9,368 nucleotides of DNA from Desulfuromonadales bacterium C00003068 (GTDB lineage Bacteria > Desulfobacterota > Desulfuromonadia > Desulfuromonadales > Desulfuromonadaceae), in assembly GCA_001751155.1 (NCBI GenBank), contig MAXR01000198.1, forward strand, positions 1-9,368, read 5' to 3'. The first letter of the stretch is position 1; each line of letters opens with the position of its first letter. Of the stretch, positions 1-8,117 are shown piece after piece. A model generated the notes under the pieces. The model was not told where the DNA came from. It worked only from the letters and a program-made list of their open reading frames with translations, and did not search any database. The translations under genes were made by a program, and so were the position numbers.

Positions 1-284
1 CCCGCCTGGTGTGCGGCTTGAAGAGCGGCAACGGTTAGCGGCACCCCAGGGCTAATAACAATCAGATCGGCAGCAACAAAAAGTTCACGACTATGGCCTG
101 CCAAATCGAGGGTTAATTCCGAGCGTAGCGCAGCAAAAGAGCCATCATCGGTCGCCAGAATTTGATCGCCACTGCGGCGGTCACTCAGCACCACCTGTGC
201 TCCGCAATCGAGGGCGTACCGGCACACAGCCAAGCCACTACGACCAGCACCAACAACTACGATATTTTGCCCCTTCAATTCCAT
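1..284 (-). CDS. murD: UDP-N-acetylmuramoylalanine--D-glutamate ligase, N-terminal part (partial)
   Basis: MurD is the cytoplasmic ATP-dependent ligase that adds D-glutamate to UDP-MurNAc-L-Ala. Only the first 94 codons are present; the gene runs off the left edge. The translation starts MELKGQNIVVVGAGRSGLAV, a Rossmann-like nucleotide-binding loop (GAGRSG, residues 12-17). It continues with LSDRRSG near residues 37-43 and the family motif VISPGVP near residues 79-85, all typical of the MurD N-terminal UDP-binding domain. The ATP P-loop and catalytic domain lie outside the window. The ATG at 284 follows the mraY stop codon by only 4 bases. The ribosome binding site is weak (a GAGA inside the end of mraY), which suggests translational coupling to mraY. 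Its place directly after mraY is the standard dcw order. No frame break is seen in the visible part. Confidence 0.93.
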   Translation of the reverse strand, partial: MELKGQNIVVVGAGRSGLAVCRYALDCGAQVVLSDRRSGDQILATDDGSFAALRSELTLDLAGHSRELFVAADLIVISPGVPLTVAALQAAHQA

Positions 285-288
285 GCTG

Positions 289-1365
289 CTATCTCAATTT
301 AAGGGTGGATAGGGCCACCAGCGCTAACACAATACTGATGATCCAAAAGCGGACAATAATCTTCGGCTCGGGCCAGCCCTTTAACTCAAAATGATGATGG
401 ATCGGTGCCATACGAAACACCCGCCGGCCAAGAAAACGAAACGACAGTACCTGAACGATGACGGATAAGGCCTCAACAACAAAAATGCCGCCAACAATCA
501 CCAGAACTAGCTCTTGCTTAACAATAATCGCAATCGTCCCTAGTGCTCCACCTAATGACAAACTACCGACATCGCCCATAAAGACTTGAGCTGGATAGGT
601 ATTAAACCACAAGAAACCTAAGCCTGCACCGACCATTGCACCGCAGATAATCGACAATTCGCCAGCTCCCGGAACACCGGTAATTTGTAGATACGAGGAC
701 AAGCGTGCGTTACCAGCAAGGTAGGCAAACAGTAAATACGCCCCCGAGGCAATAATCATCGGCCCGATAGCAAGGCCATCCAAACCATCAGTTAAGTTGA
801 CAGCATTACCACTGCCAACAATGACCAGCAATATCAGCGGGATGTAAAACCAACCGAGCCACGGATTGACCCCCTTGAAAAAGGGTACGGACAATACTGG
901 TTCAAAATTTGTCGCTTGAAACAACACCGCTGCGGCGATCAAAGCAACCACAATTTGCCACAGCATTTTATAGCGTGCTGACAAGCCATCGCTACTCTTT
1001 AGCTTAACTTTTCTATAATCATCAACAAAACCGATCGCACCGTAGCCAACGGTGACCAACAGTACCACCCAGATATAGCCATTGGTCAGATCGGCCCACA
1101 TCAATGTCGGCAGTACAATGGCGATCAAAATTAGAGTGCCACCCATGGTCGGTGTCCCCTCTTTTTTGAAATGAGACTCGGGCCCACACTTGCGAATTGT
1201 TTGACCAATTTGCAGTGATGAAAGACGCTCGATCACCCATGGTCCCAGTAAAAATGAGATAACCAGAGCCGTAATGGTCGCGTAAATGGTTCGAAAGGTG
1301 ATAAATCGAAACACATACAGTGCTGAAAATTCAGTATGAAGTGGATAAAGGAGATGGTACAGCAT
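289..1365 (-). CDS. mraY: Phospho-N-acetylmuramoyl-pentapeptide-transferase (MraY)
   Basis: MraY is the polytopic inner-membrane enzyme that transfers phospho-MurNAc-pentapeptide from UDP to undecaprenyl phosphate, making lipid I. The 358 residues match the usual length of about 360 and contain around ten hydrophobic segments. Visible signatures are [10 protein letters not shown] (residues 67-76), the Asp pair in VDDYRK (D115, D116), [12 protein letters not shown] (187-198), [11 protein letters not shown] (255-265, with the catalytic-type Asp at 265), and [12 protein letters not shown] (320-331) with the HHH cluster at 323-325. The ATG at 1365 is preceded by a strong AGGGGG ribosome binding site with a 5-base spacer, so the start is well supported. 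It follows murF after a 95-base gap, the longest gap between genes in the operon, and precedes murD by 4 bases. Confidence 0.97.
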   Translation of the reverse strand: MLYHLLYPLHTEFSALYVFRFITFRTIYATITALVISFLLGPWVIERLSSLQIGQTIRKCGPESHFKKEGTPTMGGTLILIAIVLPTLMWADLTNGYIWVVLLVTVGYGAIGFVDDYRKVKLKSSDGLSARYKMLWQIVVALIAAAVLFQATNFEPVLSVPFFKGVNPWLGWFYIPLILLVIVGSGNAVNLTDGLDGLAIGPMIIASGAYLLFAYLAGNARLSSYLQITGVPGAGELSIICGAMVGAGLGFLWFNTYPAQVFMGDVGSLSLGGALGTIAIIVKQELVLVIVGGIFVVEALSVIVQVLSFRFLGRRVFRMAPIHHHFELKGWPEPKIIVRFWIISIVLALVALSTLKLR

Positions 1366-1460
1366 CGAGGCCCCCTAACGTACTAGTTGAAAACTATTCA
1401 ACCTAATTTACATTTGCTGTTGCGGGCAGCCCGTTCGAGCTGCTCTACTTCGTCATTAAG
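1366..1460 (-). other. murF-mraY intergenic gap with small hairpins
   Basis: This 95-base spacer is unusually long for an otherwise tightly packed operon. It holds a perfect 6-bp inverted repeat GTTGAA/TTCAAC with a 5-base loop (1386-1402). It also holds two mutually exclusive small stems: CGGG/CCCG (1423-1433) and GCAGC/GCTGC (1426-1443). None is followed by a U-run on the minus strand, so this is not an intrinsic terminator. The AGGGGG ribosome binding site of mraY lies at its left end. The first 20 codons after the murF TAG remain open in the murF frame. A regulatory or RNA-processing role is possible but unproven. Confidence 0.5.
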
Positions 1461-2843
1461 CTACATCAGTGAGTCATCGATCAGGCGTTGTACAACTTTT
1501 TCCATATGCATGCCGCGTGAACCCTTTATCAGTACACAGTCATCTGCGGATAGATTTTTTTCAAGCCATGCAACAATCTGGTCGTGATTGTTACATGGCG
1601 GTATAATGATCTCAAGGCTCTCGTCGGTATTGGCATCATCGGCACCTAGTACAACATGATTGGCCCATGCGCCCATGGTAAGCAAGCAATCAGCGCGGCT
1701 GGCAGCATAGGCACCAAGGTCGCGATGGCACTCCGCAGCCGCATCACCAAGTTCAAGCATATCGGACAGCACCGCAATTTTGCGGCCTAAGCACGGCCAA
1801 TCGCCCAGCGCTTTGAGTGCCGCTTTCATCGACTGCGGATTAGCATTATAGCTATCATCCAACAGTGTCACACCCGATTCTAGCTCCCGCACCTCTAAGC
1901 GCCCCGCAGCCATCTTGACAACGGATAGGCCAGCAACAATATGTGCCACCGCAATGCCGGCACTGTGTGCGGCGGCCGCAGCAGCCAAAGCATTCGACAC
2001 TTGATGTTGCCCCGGAAGAGGTAGCGTCACCACATATTGTTCTCCATCGAGATGCAAGGTGAAGTGTGTTTCGCGGCCACAGCTGAGATCGGAAGCCCAG
2101 ACATCGGCCTCATTCTCAATAGCAAAACTGACTTGCTTCACACCAGTAGGCAGCGGCAAGGCAACCACCAATGGATCATCATTGTTAACAATGGCAATCG
2201 CACCGGGTTTTAAATTCTCGAACAGTTCCCCTTTAGCTTGAGCGACGCCAGCAATATCACCAACGCCAGCAAGATGACCTGCACCGACATTAGTGATCAA
2301 CGCCACCGTTGGTTGGGCAATCTGAGCGAGACGGGTAATTTCACCGCGTTGACTCATTCCCAGCTCTAACACCATCCAGCGATGTTCTTCACTTAAACGC
2401 GACAGAGTCAACGGCAAACCGATCAAATTATTAAAATTACCTTCGGTTTTCAGCCCCTGATCCTGTTGCGCTAAAATTGATGCCAACATCTCTTTGGTTG
2501 ATGTTTTACCTGTTGTCCCAGTTATAGCAAACACTGGCCCAACAAAATTTTGGCGTAAATAGCCAGCAAGCTCACCCAAACATTTTAGCGCATCGTCAAC
2601 TTGAACAACAGGCACGTTCAAGCCACCGACAACCTCTTCACTTAAACAGGCTGCCGCACCGTGCTCGACTGCGTGGCGTAGATAATCGTGACCATCATAA
2701 TTTGGCCCATGCAACGGTACAAATAGGTCACCTGGTTGCAATGACCGACTGTCTGTCGATACTCCCGTTACCGTAGCACCTACAGTTGCTGGCAGCAGGC
2801 TGCCGCCAACGATTTGAGCGATCTCTTCAGTGGTAAACTTCAT
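1461..2843 (-). CDS. murF: UDP-N-acetylmuramoyl-tripeptide--D-alanyl-D-alanine ligase
   Basis: MurF is the cytoplasmic Mur ligase that adds D-Ala-D-Ala to UDP-MurNAc-tripeptide, completing the pentapeptide that MraY uses. The three-domain layout is visible: an N-terminal UDP-binding domain (about 1-100), a central ATPase domain with P-loop ITGTTGKTS (107-115), LELGMSQRGEI (159-169) and ITNVGAGH (183-190), and a C-terminal domain with DDSYNANPQSM (329-339), LSDMLELG (359-366) and IKGSRGMHME (439-448). The 460-residue length is normal. I chose the ATG at 2843 because MKFTTEEIAQIVGG matches how family members begin. An AGGGA motif lies 13 bases upstream, a rather long spacing. An in-frame GTG at 2870 would add 9 residues and overlap murE by 20 bases. 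With the ATG start the gap from murE is 7 bases. The stop is TAG. Confidence 0.96.
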   Translation of the reverse strand: MKFTTEEIAQIVGGSLLPATVGATVTGVSTDSRSLQPGDLFVPLHGPNYDGHDYLRHAVEHGAAACLSEEVVGGLNVPVVQVDDALKCLGELAGYLRQNFVGPVFAITGTTGKTSTKEMLASILAQQDQGLKTEGNFNNLIGLPLTLSRLSEEHRWMVLELGMSQRGEITRLAQIAQPTVALITNVGAGHLAGVGDIAGVAQAKGELFENLKPGAIAIVNNDDPLVVALPLPTGVKQVSFAIENEADVWASDLSCGRETHFTLHLDGEQYVVTLPLPGQHQVSNALAAAAAAHSAGIAVAHIVAGLSVVKMAAGRLEVRELESGVTLLDDSYNANPQSMKAALKALGDWPCLGRKIAVLSDMLELGDAAAECHRDLGAYAASRADCLLTMGAWANHVVLGADDANTDESLEIIIPPCNNHDQIVAWLEKNLSADDCVLIKGSRGMHMEKVVQRLIDDSLM

Positions 2844-2850
2844 TATAATT

Positions 2851-4398
2851 TTAATTCCCTGATTGATCACGTTGTTGTCGAGCTGCGAGAGCGATCTTTA
2901 CCTGTTCACGGTCATCAAAATGGATCTTTTCAGTGCCAAGAATCTGATAATCTTCATGCCCTTTACCAGCAATCAACAGCAGATCATCGGCTTGCAATAA
3001 AGCAATGGCTGTTTCAATGGCCTGAGCACGATCTTCAATTACACAGTAGTGGCAATCTGCGGTATTGAACACTGGCGGTTGCGCTAGTAACGACTGCAAA
3101 TCACCCTGATCATAGCGCAGACAGCATTCATCAAAACCACAACACACCTCAGCTAAAATGCTTTGCGGGTCTTCGGTGCGTGGATTATCGGATGTAACTA
3201 TACTCAACGTCGAATAGCGTGCTGCAACAGATGCCATGACAGGACGTTTTGAGGTGTCACGATCACCACCACAACCAAATACGGTAATAATCCGCTGTGG
3301 TTTAAGTGCACTGACCGCTTGCAAAGCCTTCTCTAAGGCATCGCCCGTGTGAGCATAATCAACAAGAATCAATGCGTTCAGCTCGTTATCCACCCGTTCC
3401 AAACGTCCCGGAACCGTATGGGCACGATCCAAGCCTTGTTCGATGGTGGTAATGGGCAACTCTAGTGCCACGCCAACACCAACGGCACAGGCGAGGTTTT
3501 CCATATTAAACCGGCCAATTAATGCCGAATGTAGCTGGACATCGCCATACGGTGTATGAAGCTGTGCTTCAATGCCAGCCAACGACTGACTAAACTTATC
3601 CACCCGTACTGCGGCATAATTTTGTAAACCAACACTGATCGCACCATCGACCAAGGTCAACAACTTGGCACCATACGGATCATCGGCATTAACGACGGCA
3701 CGGCTATTTCCAGCGACAGAGGGATCGGTAAACATCAACGATTTCGCGGCAAAATAGCTATCCATCGTCTTATGATAATCAAGATGTTCTGGCGTCAGAT
3801 TGGTAAACACTGTTGCCTTAAACTCCAACCCGCATGCGCGCGACTGCATCAACGCATGCGAAGACACCTCGAGCACTAACGCATCGGCACCACGCTGACG
3901 AAAATCAGCCAACATACACTGCAAGTCTAATGACTCAGGAGTGGTGTGGCACGCTTCGACATCGTAACCTTCAAATCGATTACTAATGGTTCCAACTACA
4001 GCGGGTTTATAACCCGCCTGCACTAACAACGATTCAATCAGATAGGTCATGGTTGTTTTACCATTGGTACCAGTGATACCAACGGTCAGCAATTCACGCG
4101 CTGGATAACCGTAAAACGCCGCAGCCATTTTCGCCATGCTTTGCCGTGCATCAGCAACGACAATTAACTGCACCGTTTCTGGCAACGAAACCTCACGCTG
4201 CGCAACCACGGCCAGCGCACCATTGTTAATCGCCGCACCAATATAGTCATGGCCATCCACCACGTCACCAGATAAGGCAAAAAACAGCCCCCCTTGGCGT
4301 ACACAACGCGAGTCATAATACAGTGCGTCAATCTCCTGCGTCGTATCATGCAGGTCGTTCAAACAGCAGACATCGACTATAATTTGGTGGAGTTTCAT
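2851..4398 (-). CDS. murE: UDP-N-acetylmuramoyl-L-alanyl-D-glutamate--2,6-diaminopimelate ligase
   Basis: MurE adds the third stem-peptide residue to UDP-MurNAc-L-Ala-D-Glu. Signatures over 515 residues are ITGTNGKTT (P-loop, 108-116), HTTPES (151-156), LEVSSHAL (176-183), TNLTPEHLDYH (199-209), an AAKS segment (217-220) at the place of the carbamylated lysine, YAHTGDALE (348-356) and GKGHEDYQ (478-485). The DNPR motif at 404-407 is the signature of enzymes that use meso-diaminopimelate, so the cell should have DAP-type peptidoglycan. I chose the ATG at 4398 (MKLHQ) because GAGGG lies just upstream. In-frame ATGs at 4410 (overlapping the ftsI stop as TAATG) and 4437 would lengthen the N-terminus by 4 or 13 residues. 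The protein has 14 cysteines, including CC pairs at 11-12, 419-420 and 425-426, which seems high for the family. Confidence 0.96.
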   Translation of the reverse strand: MKLHQIIVDVCCLNDLHDTTQEIDALYYDSRCVRQGGLFFALSGDVVDGHDYIGAAINNGALAVVAQREVSLPETVQLIVVADARQSMAKMAAAFYGYPARELLTVGITGTNGKTTMTYLIESLLVQAGYKPAVVGTISNRFEGYDVEACHTTPESLDLQCMLADFRQRGADALVLEVSSHALMQSRACGLEFKATVFTNLTPEHLDYHKTMDSYFAAKSLMFTDPSVAGNSRAVVNADDPYGAKLLTLVDGAISVGLQNYAAVRVDKFSQSLAGIEAQLHTPYGDVQLHSALIGRFNMENLACAVGVGVALELPITTIEQGLDRAHTVPGRLERVDNELNALILVDYAHTGDALEKALQAVSALKPQRIITVFGCGGDRDTSKRPVMASVAARYSTLSIVTSDNPRTEDPQSILAEVCCGFDECCLRYDQGDLQSLLAQPPVFNTADCHYCVIEDRAQAIETAIALLQADDLLLIAGKGHEDYQILGTEKIHFDDREQVKIALAARQQRDQSGN

Positions 4399-4409
4399 AG
4401 TCCCTCGCA

Positions 4410-6518
4410 TTAATTCGGTGGTTGTAATTTCACCCATACGGTACTGTCGGTGTTAACACTCTCCCCTGCCAAGGGGTACTGATCGACCACTCGGCCAACA
4501 CCTTTGATCATGATATTCAAACCACTTTTCGCCATTAAACGCAGCATTTGGCGTGAACTTAACCCCTTACAGTCAGGCATCACCTCGGTGCCCGGATCAA
4601 CAGCAACGGTAACCGAGCTTAATGCGGGGAGTTCAACTCTTATCGGCATATCAGTGTCGATTGCCATGCTTTTTCTCTGTGTTGCCGGCACATGAAGGTA
4701 GCGTAACGCTTGATCGGCGATTCGCGAGAAAACAGGCGCGGCCAATAATCCGCCATAAGTCTTTTGTACCTTTGGCTCATCTAACACCACAAGAATCACC
4801 ATCTTTGGCGCTTCAGCGGGAGCAAAGCCGATAAATGACGACACTCGTTTGTCGACCGAATAGGTGCGTGTCACCGGATCAACTTTTTGTGCCGTTCCTG
4901 TCTTGCCACCAACATCGAAGCCAGCAACGCGAGCGCGCGACCCCGTTCCATCGACATCGGTTACCGTAACCATCATCTGCATAAGTTCATGAGCAATATC
5001 GCGGCCGATCACCCGACGAACCAGTTGTGGGGTTTGTTCATCAGTGACATCATTAACGGGGTTGGTAATTTTTTTAACCAAATAAGGTCGATACAACTCA
5101 CCACCGTTCACAATGGCACTTGCTGCGGCGGCCAATTGCAACGAGGTAACAGACAATCCCTGACCAAATGAGATCGCTGCCAAATCAATCTCAAACCATC
5201 TTTGCGGTTTACGTAGTAACCCTCTTCCCTCACCATCAAAATCAATTTCAGTTTTTTGTGCAAAACCAAACTGAGTGAGGTAAGAATAAAACGTCTCTTT
5301 ACCAAGTTTTTGAGCGATTTTTGCGCAGCCAATATTTGAACTGTACTTAAGTACATCACTAATGTTCAGCCGTCCCAGCTCAGTGTGATCGTGAATCACT
5401 TTGCCACCAATGCGATACGATCCGCGACCGCAATCAATGACATCATCAACCTTGATCACATTCGAATCGAGGGCTGCCGCTAACAAAAACAGCTTGAACG
5501 TTGACCCCGGCTCATAGGTATCACACACGACGCGATTACGCCGTTGTGCTGCAGTAAATGACCCGAACGCGTTGGGATCATAATCGGGCGAACTGGCCAT
5601 CGCCAACACTTGACCGCTAAACGGATCAAGAATAACCACGCTACCGCTTTTAGACTTTGAATCGCGTACCGCAGCCGCCAGCTCCTTTTCAACGATATAT
5701 TGAAGCTGTTTATCAATGGTAAGGGTTACGTCTTTACCTAGTTGCCCTTTAATTACCTGACGACCACTACCGATGCTGCGCGAACCACCATCACGTTGCA
5801 TAACCAGATAACTGACATCTCCCGCCAAGACCCCGTTATAGCGCCGTTCGATCCCTTCTAATCCGTCATTATCAGTGCCGGAGAAGCCAACAATTTGCCC
5901 AGCAACACGCCCATTCGGATACCAACGTTCATGCTCAGGAATAAAATGGACCCCCGGCAACGCTTGAGCTTTCAGCATACGACTCTCGCCGTCGGTGGTT
6001 CTCCTTTTAAGCCAGATAAATTTTTTATCTTTTGTTAACTTTGCCAGCACCACCGAGTAATTTAGATCGAGCCCCTTAGAGAGGGCTGTGGCAACAGACT
6101 CGATACTATGTACAATTTGTTCAGATTCTGGGGAGGTTGACTTGGATTTTTTTAGGGCCGCATCACGTTCGGCCTCAGCCTTCGCAAGCAGATTTCTTAA
6201 TTCAGTAGGATTGATATAAACGGAATTCGCGACCAGACTCACCGCCAACGCTTCGCCGTTGCGATCAAAAATTGCACCACGTTGAGGGGTCAGAGTAATT
6301 TTCTTTTTATGCTGCCGTGCGGCAAGAGATTGCCACTTTGACGCACTGTAGACCTGAAGGTAGTAAACGCGACTCACTAAAGCAACGTAAGCCAAAACGA
6401 AACAAACTCCTACCAGCAGGATACGCACACGAACTCCGTGCGCTTCATGTTTCGAACTCGGCGTTTTCCGCACTGAGGCTTTATCAGATAGAGAGTGTTT
6501 CCGCGATTTCAATGACAT
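4410..6518 (-). CDS. ftsI: Septal peptidoglycan transpeptidase FtsI (PBP3/PBP2x-like) with C-terminal PASTA domain
   Basis: FtsI is the class B penicillin-binding protein that crosslinks septal peptidoglycan, anchored in the inner membrane with its catalytic domain in the periplasm. From the ATG at 6518 (702 residues): a basic cytoplasmic tail, one membrane segment at about 30-52, the dimerisation-domain motif RGAIFDRNGE (80-89), then the transpeptidase domain. The domain has STFK (339-342, nucleophile serine), SSN (393-395) and KTGT (539-542), so all three catalytic motifs are intact. The last 60 or so residues (about 645-701, from EVMPDCKGLS to VWVKLQ) form one PASTA domain. Start choice: AGAGGG at 6527-6522 precedes two adjacent ATGs (6521, 6518); the second gives the better spacing. 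A TTG at 6533 is less likely. The gene overlaps the upstream small membrane-protein gene by about 35 bases, suggesting coupled translation. Confidence 0.95.
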   Translation of the reverse strand: MSLKSRKHSLSDKASVRKTPSSKHEAHGVRVRILLVGVCFVLAYVALVSRVYYLQVYSASKWQSLAARQHKKKITLTPQRGAIFDRNGEALAVSLVANSVYINPTELRNLLAKAEAERDAALKKSKSTSPESEQIVHSIESVATALSKGLDLNYSVVLAKLTKDKKFIWLKRRTTDGESRMLKAQALPGVHFIPEHERWYPNGRVAGQIVGFSGTDNDGLEGIERRYNGVLAGDVSYLVMQRDGGSRSIGSGRQVIKGQLGKDVTLTIDKQLQYIVEKELAAAVRDSKSKSGSVVILDPFSGQVLAMASSPDYDPNAFGSFTAAQRRNRVVCDTYEPGSTFKLFLLAAALDSNVIKVDDVIDCGRGSYRIGGKVIHDHTELGRLNISDVLKYSSNIGCAKIAQKLGKETFYSYLTQFGFAQKTEIDFDGEGRGLLRKPQRWFEIDLAAISFGQGLSVTSLQLAAAASAIVNGGELYRPYLVKKITNPVNDVTDEQTPQLVRRVIGRDIAHELMQMMVTVTDVDGTGSRARVAGFDVGGKTGTAQKVDPVTRTYSVDKRVSSFIGFAPAEAPKMVILVVLDEPKVQKTYGGLLAAPVFSRIADQALRYLHVPATQRKSMAIDTDMPIRVELPALSSVTVAVDPGTEVMPDCKGLSSRQMLRLMAKSGLNIMIKGVGRVVDQYPLAGESVNTDSTVWVKLQPPN

Positions 6519-6777
6519 CATCCCTCTGATCAAGATCTACTGCTGGGCTATTTTTCACAGAAGTTTCAACTTCTAACGACTGCCCCTGTACTTGTAGATA
6601 GAGAGGATCCTGTGGAACGATGGATGCTTTGTATAAAAAAGCTCCCCCCATCAGTAGCACAGACACCATTGCCAAAGCACTCAACCGCAACTTGCGGCGA
6701 CGTAGCTGACGGTTTATCCACAGCTCGTTCATCTCTGACCATAAATCCTGTTTTTCGGCATAATCTCGGTTTACCAT
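6484..6777 (-). CDS. Small single-pass membrane protein of unknown function in the divisome operon
   Basis: I do not recognise this family. The 97-residue product has a charged N-terminus (1-31) ending in the basic stretch NRQLRRRKLR (22-31), one membrane helix at about 32-49, and a roughly 48-residue acidic C-terminal part. The positive-inside rule predicts an N-in, C-periplasmic protein, the same layout as FtsL and FtsB, but I see no leucine-zipper coiled coil after the helix. The ATG at 6777 is preceded by AAAGGGG with a spacer of about 6 bases. A TTG at 6828 would add 17 basic residues but has no good ribosome binding site. The gene sits 56 bases after ftsL and overlaps the start of ftsI by about 35 bases, so it is probably translated with them. 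A role in septal synthesis is inferred only from position and topology. Confidence 0.8.
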   Translation of the reverse strand: MVNRDYAEKQDLWSEMNELWINRQLRRRKLRLSALAMVSVLLMGGAFLYKASIVPQDPLYLQVQGQSLEVETSVKNSPAVDLDQRDDVIEIAETLSI

Positions 6778-6782
6778 AATGC

Positions 6783-6811
6783 GCCCCTTTACTTCCTTTA
6801 CCTTTTTACCT
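6783..6811 (-). promoter_or_regulatory. Purine-rich leader with several Shine-Dalgarno-like motifs
   Basis: On the minus strand, just before the ATG at 6777, a stretch of about 29 bases consists of A and G with a few T and no C. It contains AGGTAAA, AGGTAAAGGA and AAAGGGG in a row. The AAAGGGG nearest the ATG is the likely ribosome binding site and decides the 97-residue start. The upstream copies could act as standby sites. Confidence 0.55.
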
Positions 6812-6833
6812 ACGTTGTGACCACTCAAGGATT

Positions 6834-7145
6834 CTAGTTCTGTCGAACTGTAATCACCTGTTCCGCTCGTGGAGCTCTCAAACCTAACCGTGTGGTGGCA
6901 ACTTTTTCGATATAGCGCGGGTTCGTCAACTGCGCAATCGACACGGTTAAGCTCTTTTGGTCATACTCTGCTTGTCTAATCTCATTTTCCAGCCGCGACA
7001 CGTCGTAGCCACATTGAGTCACCTCAATACGAACCCACACATGAAACAACCCAATCACTAACAACAGCACAATGGCAGCAAGGATCGATGTCACCTTCAC
7101 ATTTGCAATGCTTAGCCCCCCAGAGGGCCAAGTATTTTCCATCAT
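6834..7145 (-). CDS. ftsL: Cell division protein FtsL
   Basis: FtsL is a small bitopic divisome protein that, with FtsB and FtsQ in other bacteria, activates FtsW-FtsI. The 103-residue product has a short N-terminal cytoplasmic tail, one hydrophobic segment at about 17-38, and a charged helical region (about 40-75) rich in Glu, Gln and Leu that suits a coiled coil. It ends with the segment TNPRYIEKVATTRLGLRAP (74-92), which resembles the conserved C-terminal part of FtsL-type proteins. Sequence conservation in this family is low, so position after rsmH and topology carry much of the call. The tandem ATGs at 7145 and 7142 are preceded by AAGGAAAGGGG, a strong ribosome binding site. The gap from rsmH is 23 bases. 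The stop is TAG. Confidence 0.88.
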   Translation of the reverse strand: MMENTWPSGGLSIANVKVTSILAAIVLLLVIGLFHVWVRIEVTQCGYDVSRLENEIRQAEYDQKSLTVSIAQLTNPRYIEKVATTRLGLRAPRAEQVITVRQN

Positions 7146-7168
7146 ATCAGTTACCCCTTTCCTTGCGC

Positions 7169-8116
7169 CTAAACCAGCCGTTTAACAGCCCGCAAAATGG
7201 CACTACGTGAACGAGGATTTCCATCCACCTCTTCTTCCGTAGCGCGAACTCCTCGCCGGGTTAACACTTCAACATCAGCGACCAGACCACAGGCGCACAT
7301 GGGCAGCCGTGGTGGGCAGGTACAAGGGTTCGCCCGATGCTTGAAAATATTTTTAACAATACGATCTTCCAACGAGTGAAAGCTGATCACTGCCAGCACG
7401 CCGCCGGGTTTGAGAAGTTCAATCCCCCGCTCAACCCCTTTTGCTACATGCTCTAACTCTTCATTGACGCGAATCCGTAGCGCTTGAAATACCCGTGTTG
7501 CCGGATGAAGCCGACCAGGAATCATGCCACCGGGAACCGTTTCTTGGATCAACGTAGCCAGCTGTAATGTTGTTGCAATGGGCTCAATCTCACGCACGCG
7601 CTCAATTTTTCGTGCGATTCGCTTGGACCAGCGCTCTTCGCCATATTTTTTAAAGATCAACGTCAGCTCTTCGACACTCTCCTCATTGACAAGTTCAGCT
7701 GCAGTAATCCCCGTTTGACGATTCATGCGCATATCAAGAGGTGCGTCGAAACGGAATGAGAAGCCGCGCTCAACTTCATCCAATTGGTAGGATGAAACGC
7801 CCAAGTCAAGCAACATGCCATCTAAGCCATCAATACCAAGCTCCTCTAATACCTCACCAGCCTCAGAAAAATTAGCATGGCGCAAAATAGCGCGGTCACC
7901 ATAAGGGGCGAGAACTTCACCCGCCTTCTGCAAGGCATCCTGATCACGGTCTAAACCGATCAACACCCCATCGGGGGCTGAAGCCTGAAGGATCAAATTT
8001 GAATGGCCACCTGCGCCGAGCGTTCCATCAAGGACAATCGCGCCGGGTTGCACATCCAATAAAGCCAAGACCTCGTTAGGTAGCACCGATAGGTGTTTGA
8101 AATTCGCAGTATCCAT
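7169..8116 (-). CDS. rsmH: 16S rRNA (cytosine(1402)-N(4))-methyltransferase RsmH
   Basis: RsmH (formerly MraW) is the SAM-dependent methyltransferase that modifies N4 of C1402 in the decoding centre of 16S rRNA. Over 315 residues, a normal length, it shows H8-LSVLPNEVL, the SAM-binding loop LDGTLGAGGHS (29-39), LDLGVSSYQLD (103-113), HPATRVFQALRIRVNEEL (204-221), SFHSLEDR (245-252) and the C-terminal NPRSRSA (300-306). A CxC-N6-CxC cysteine cluster (265, 267, 274, 276) could bind metal; similar cysteines occur in many family members. The ATG at 8116 lies one base after the mraZ TAA. Only a weak TTTAGG serves as ribosome binding site, inside the end of mraZ, so translation is probably coupled to mraZ. 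Confidence 0.97.
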   Translation of the reverse strand: MDTANFKHLSVLPNEVLALLDVQPGAIVLDGTLGAGGHSNLILQASAPDGVLIGLDRDQDALQKAGEVLAPYGDRAILRHANFSEAGEVLEELGIDGLDGMLLDLGVSSYQLDEVERGFSFRFDAPLDMRMNRQTGITAAELVNEESVEELTLIFKKYGEERWSKRIARKIERVREIEPIATTLQLATLIQETVPGGMIPGRLHPATRVFQALRIRVNEELEHVAKGVERGIELLKPGGVLAVISFHSLEDRIVKNIFKHRANPCTCPPRLPMCACGLVADVEVLTRRGVRATEEEVDGNPRSRSAILRAVKRLV

Positions 8117-8117
8117 C

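Noticed and set aside
1387..1587. 66-residue plus-strand frame over the murF end and the murF-mraY gap
   Set aside because: It is antisense to murF with no domain or ribosome binding site; it is a shadow frame.
6778..6828. TTG start at 6828 extending the small membrane protein by 17 residues
   Set aside because: It has no good ribosome binding site, while the ATG at 6777 has AAAGGGG at good spacing; the added residues are just the translated purine-rich leader.
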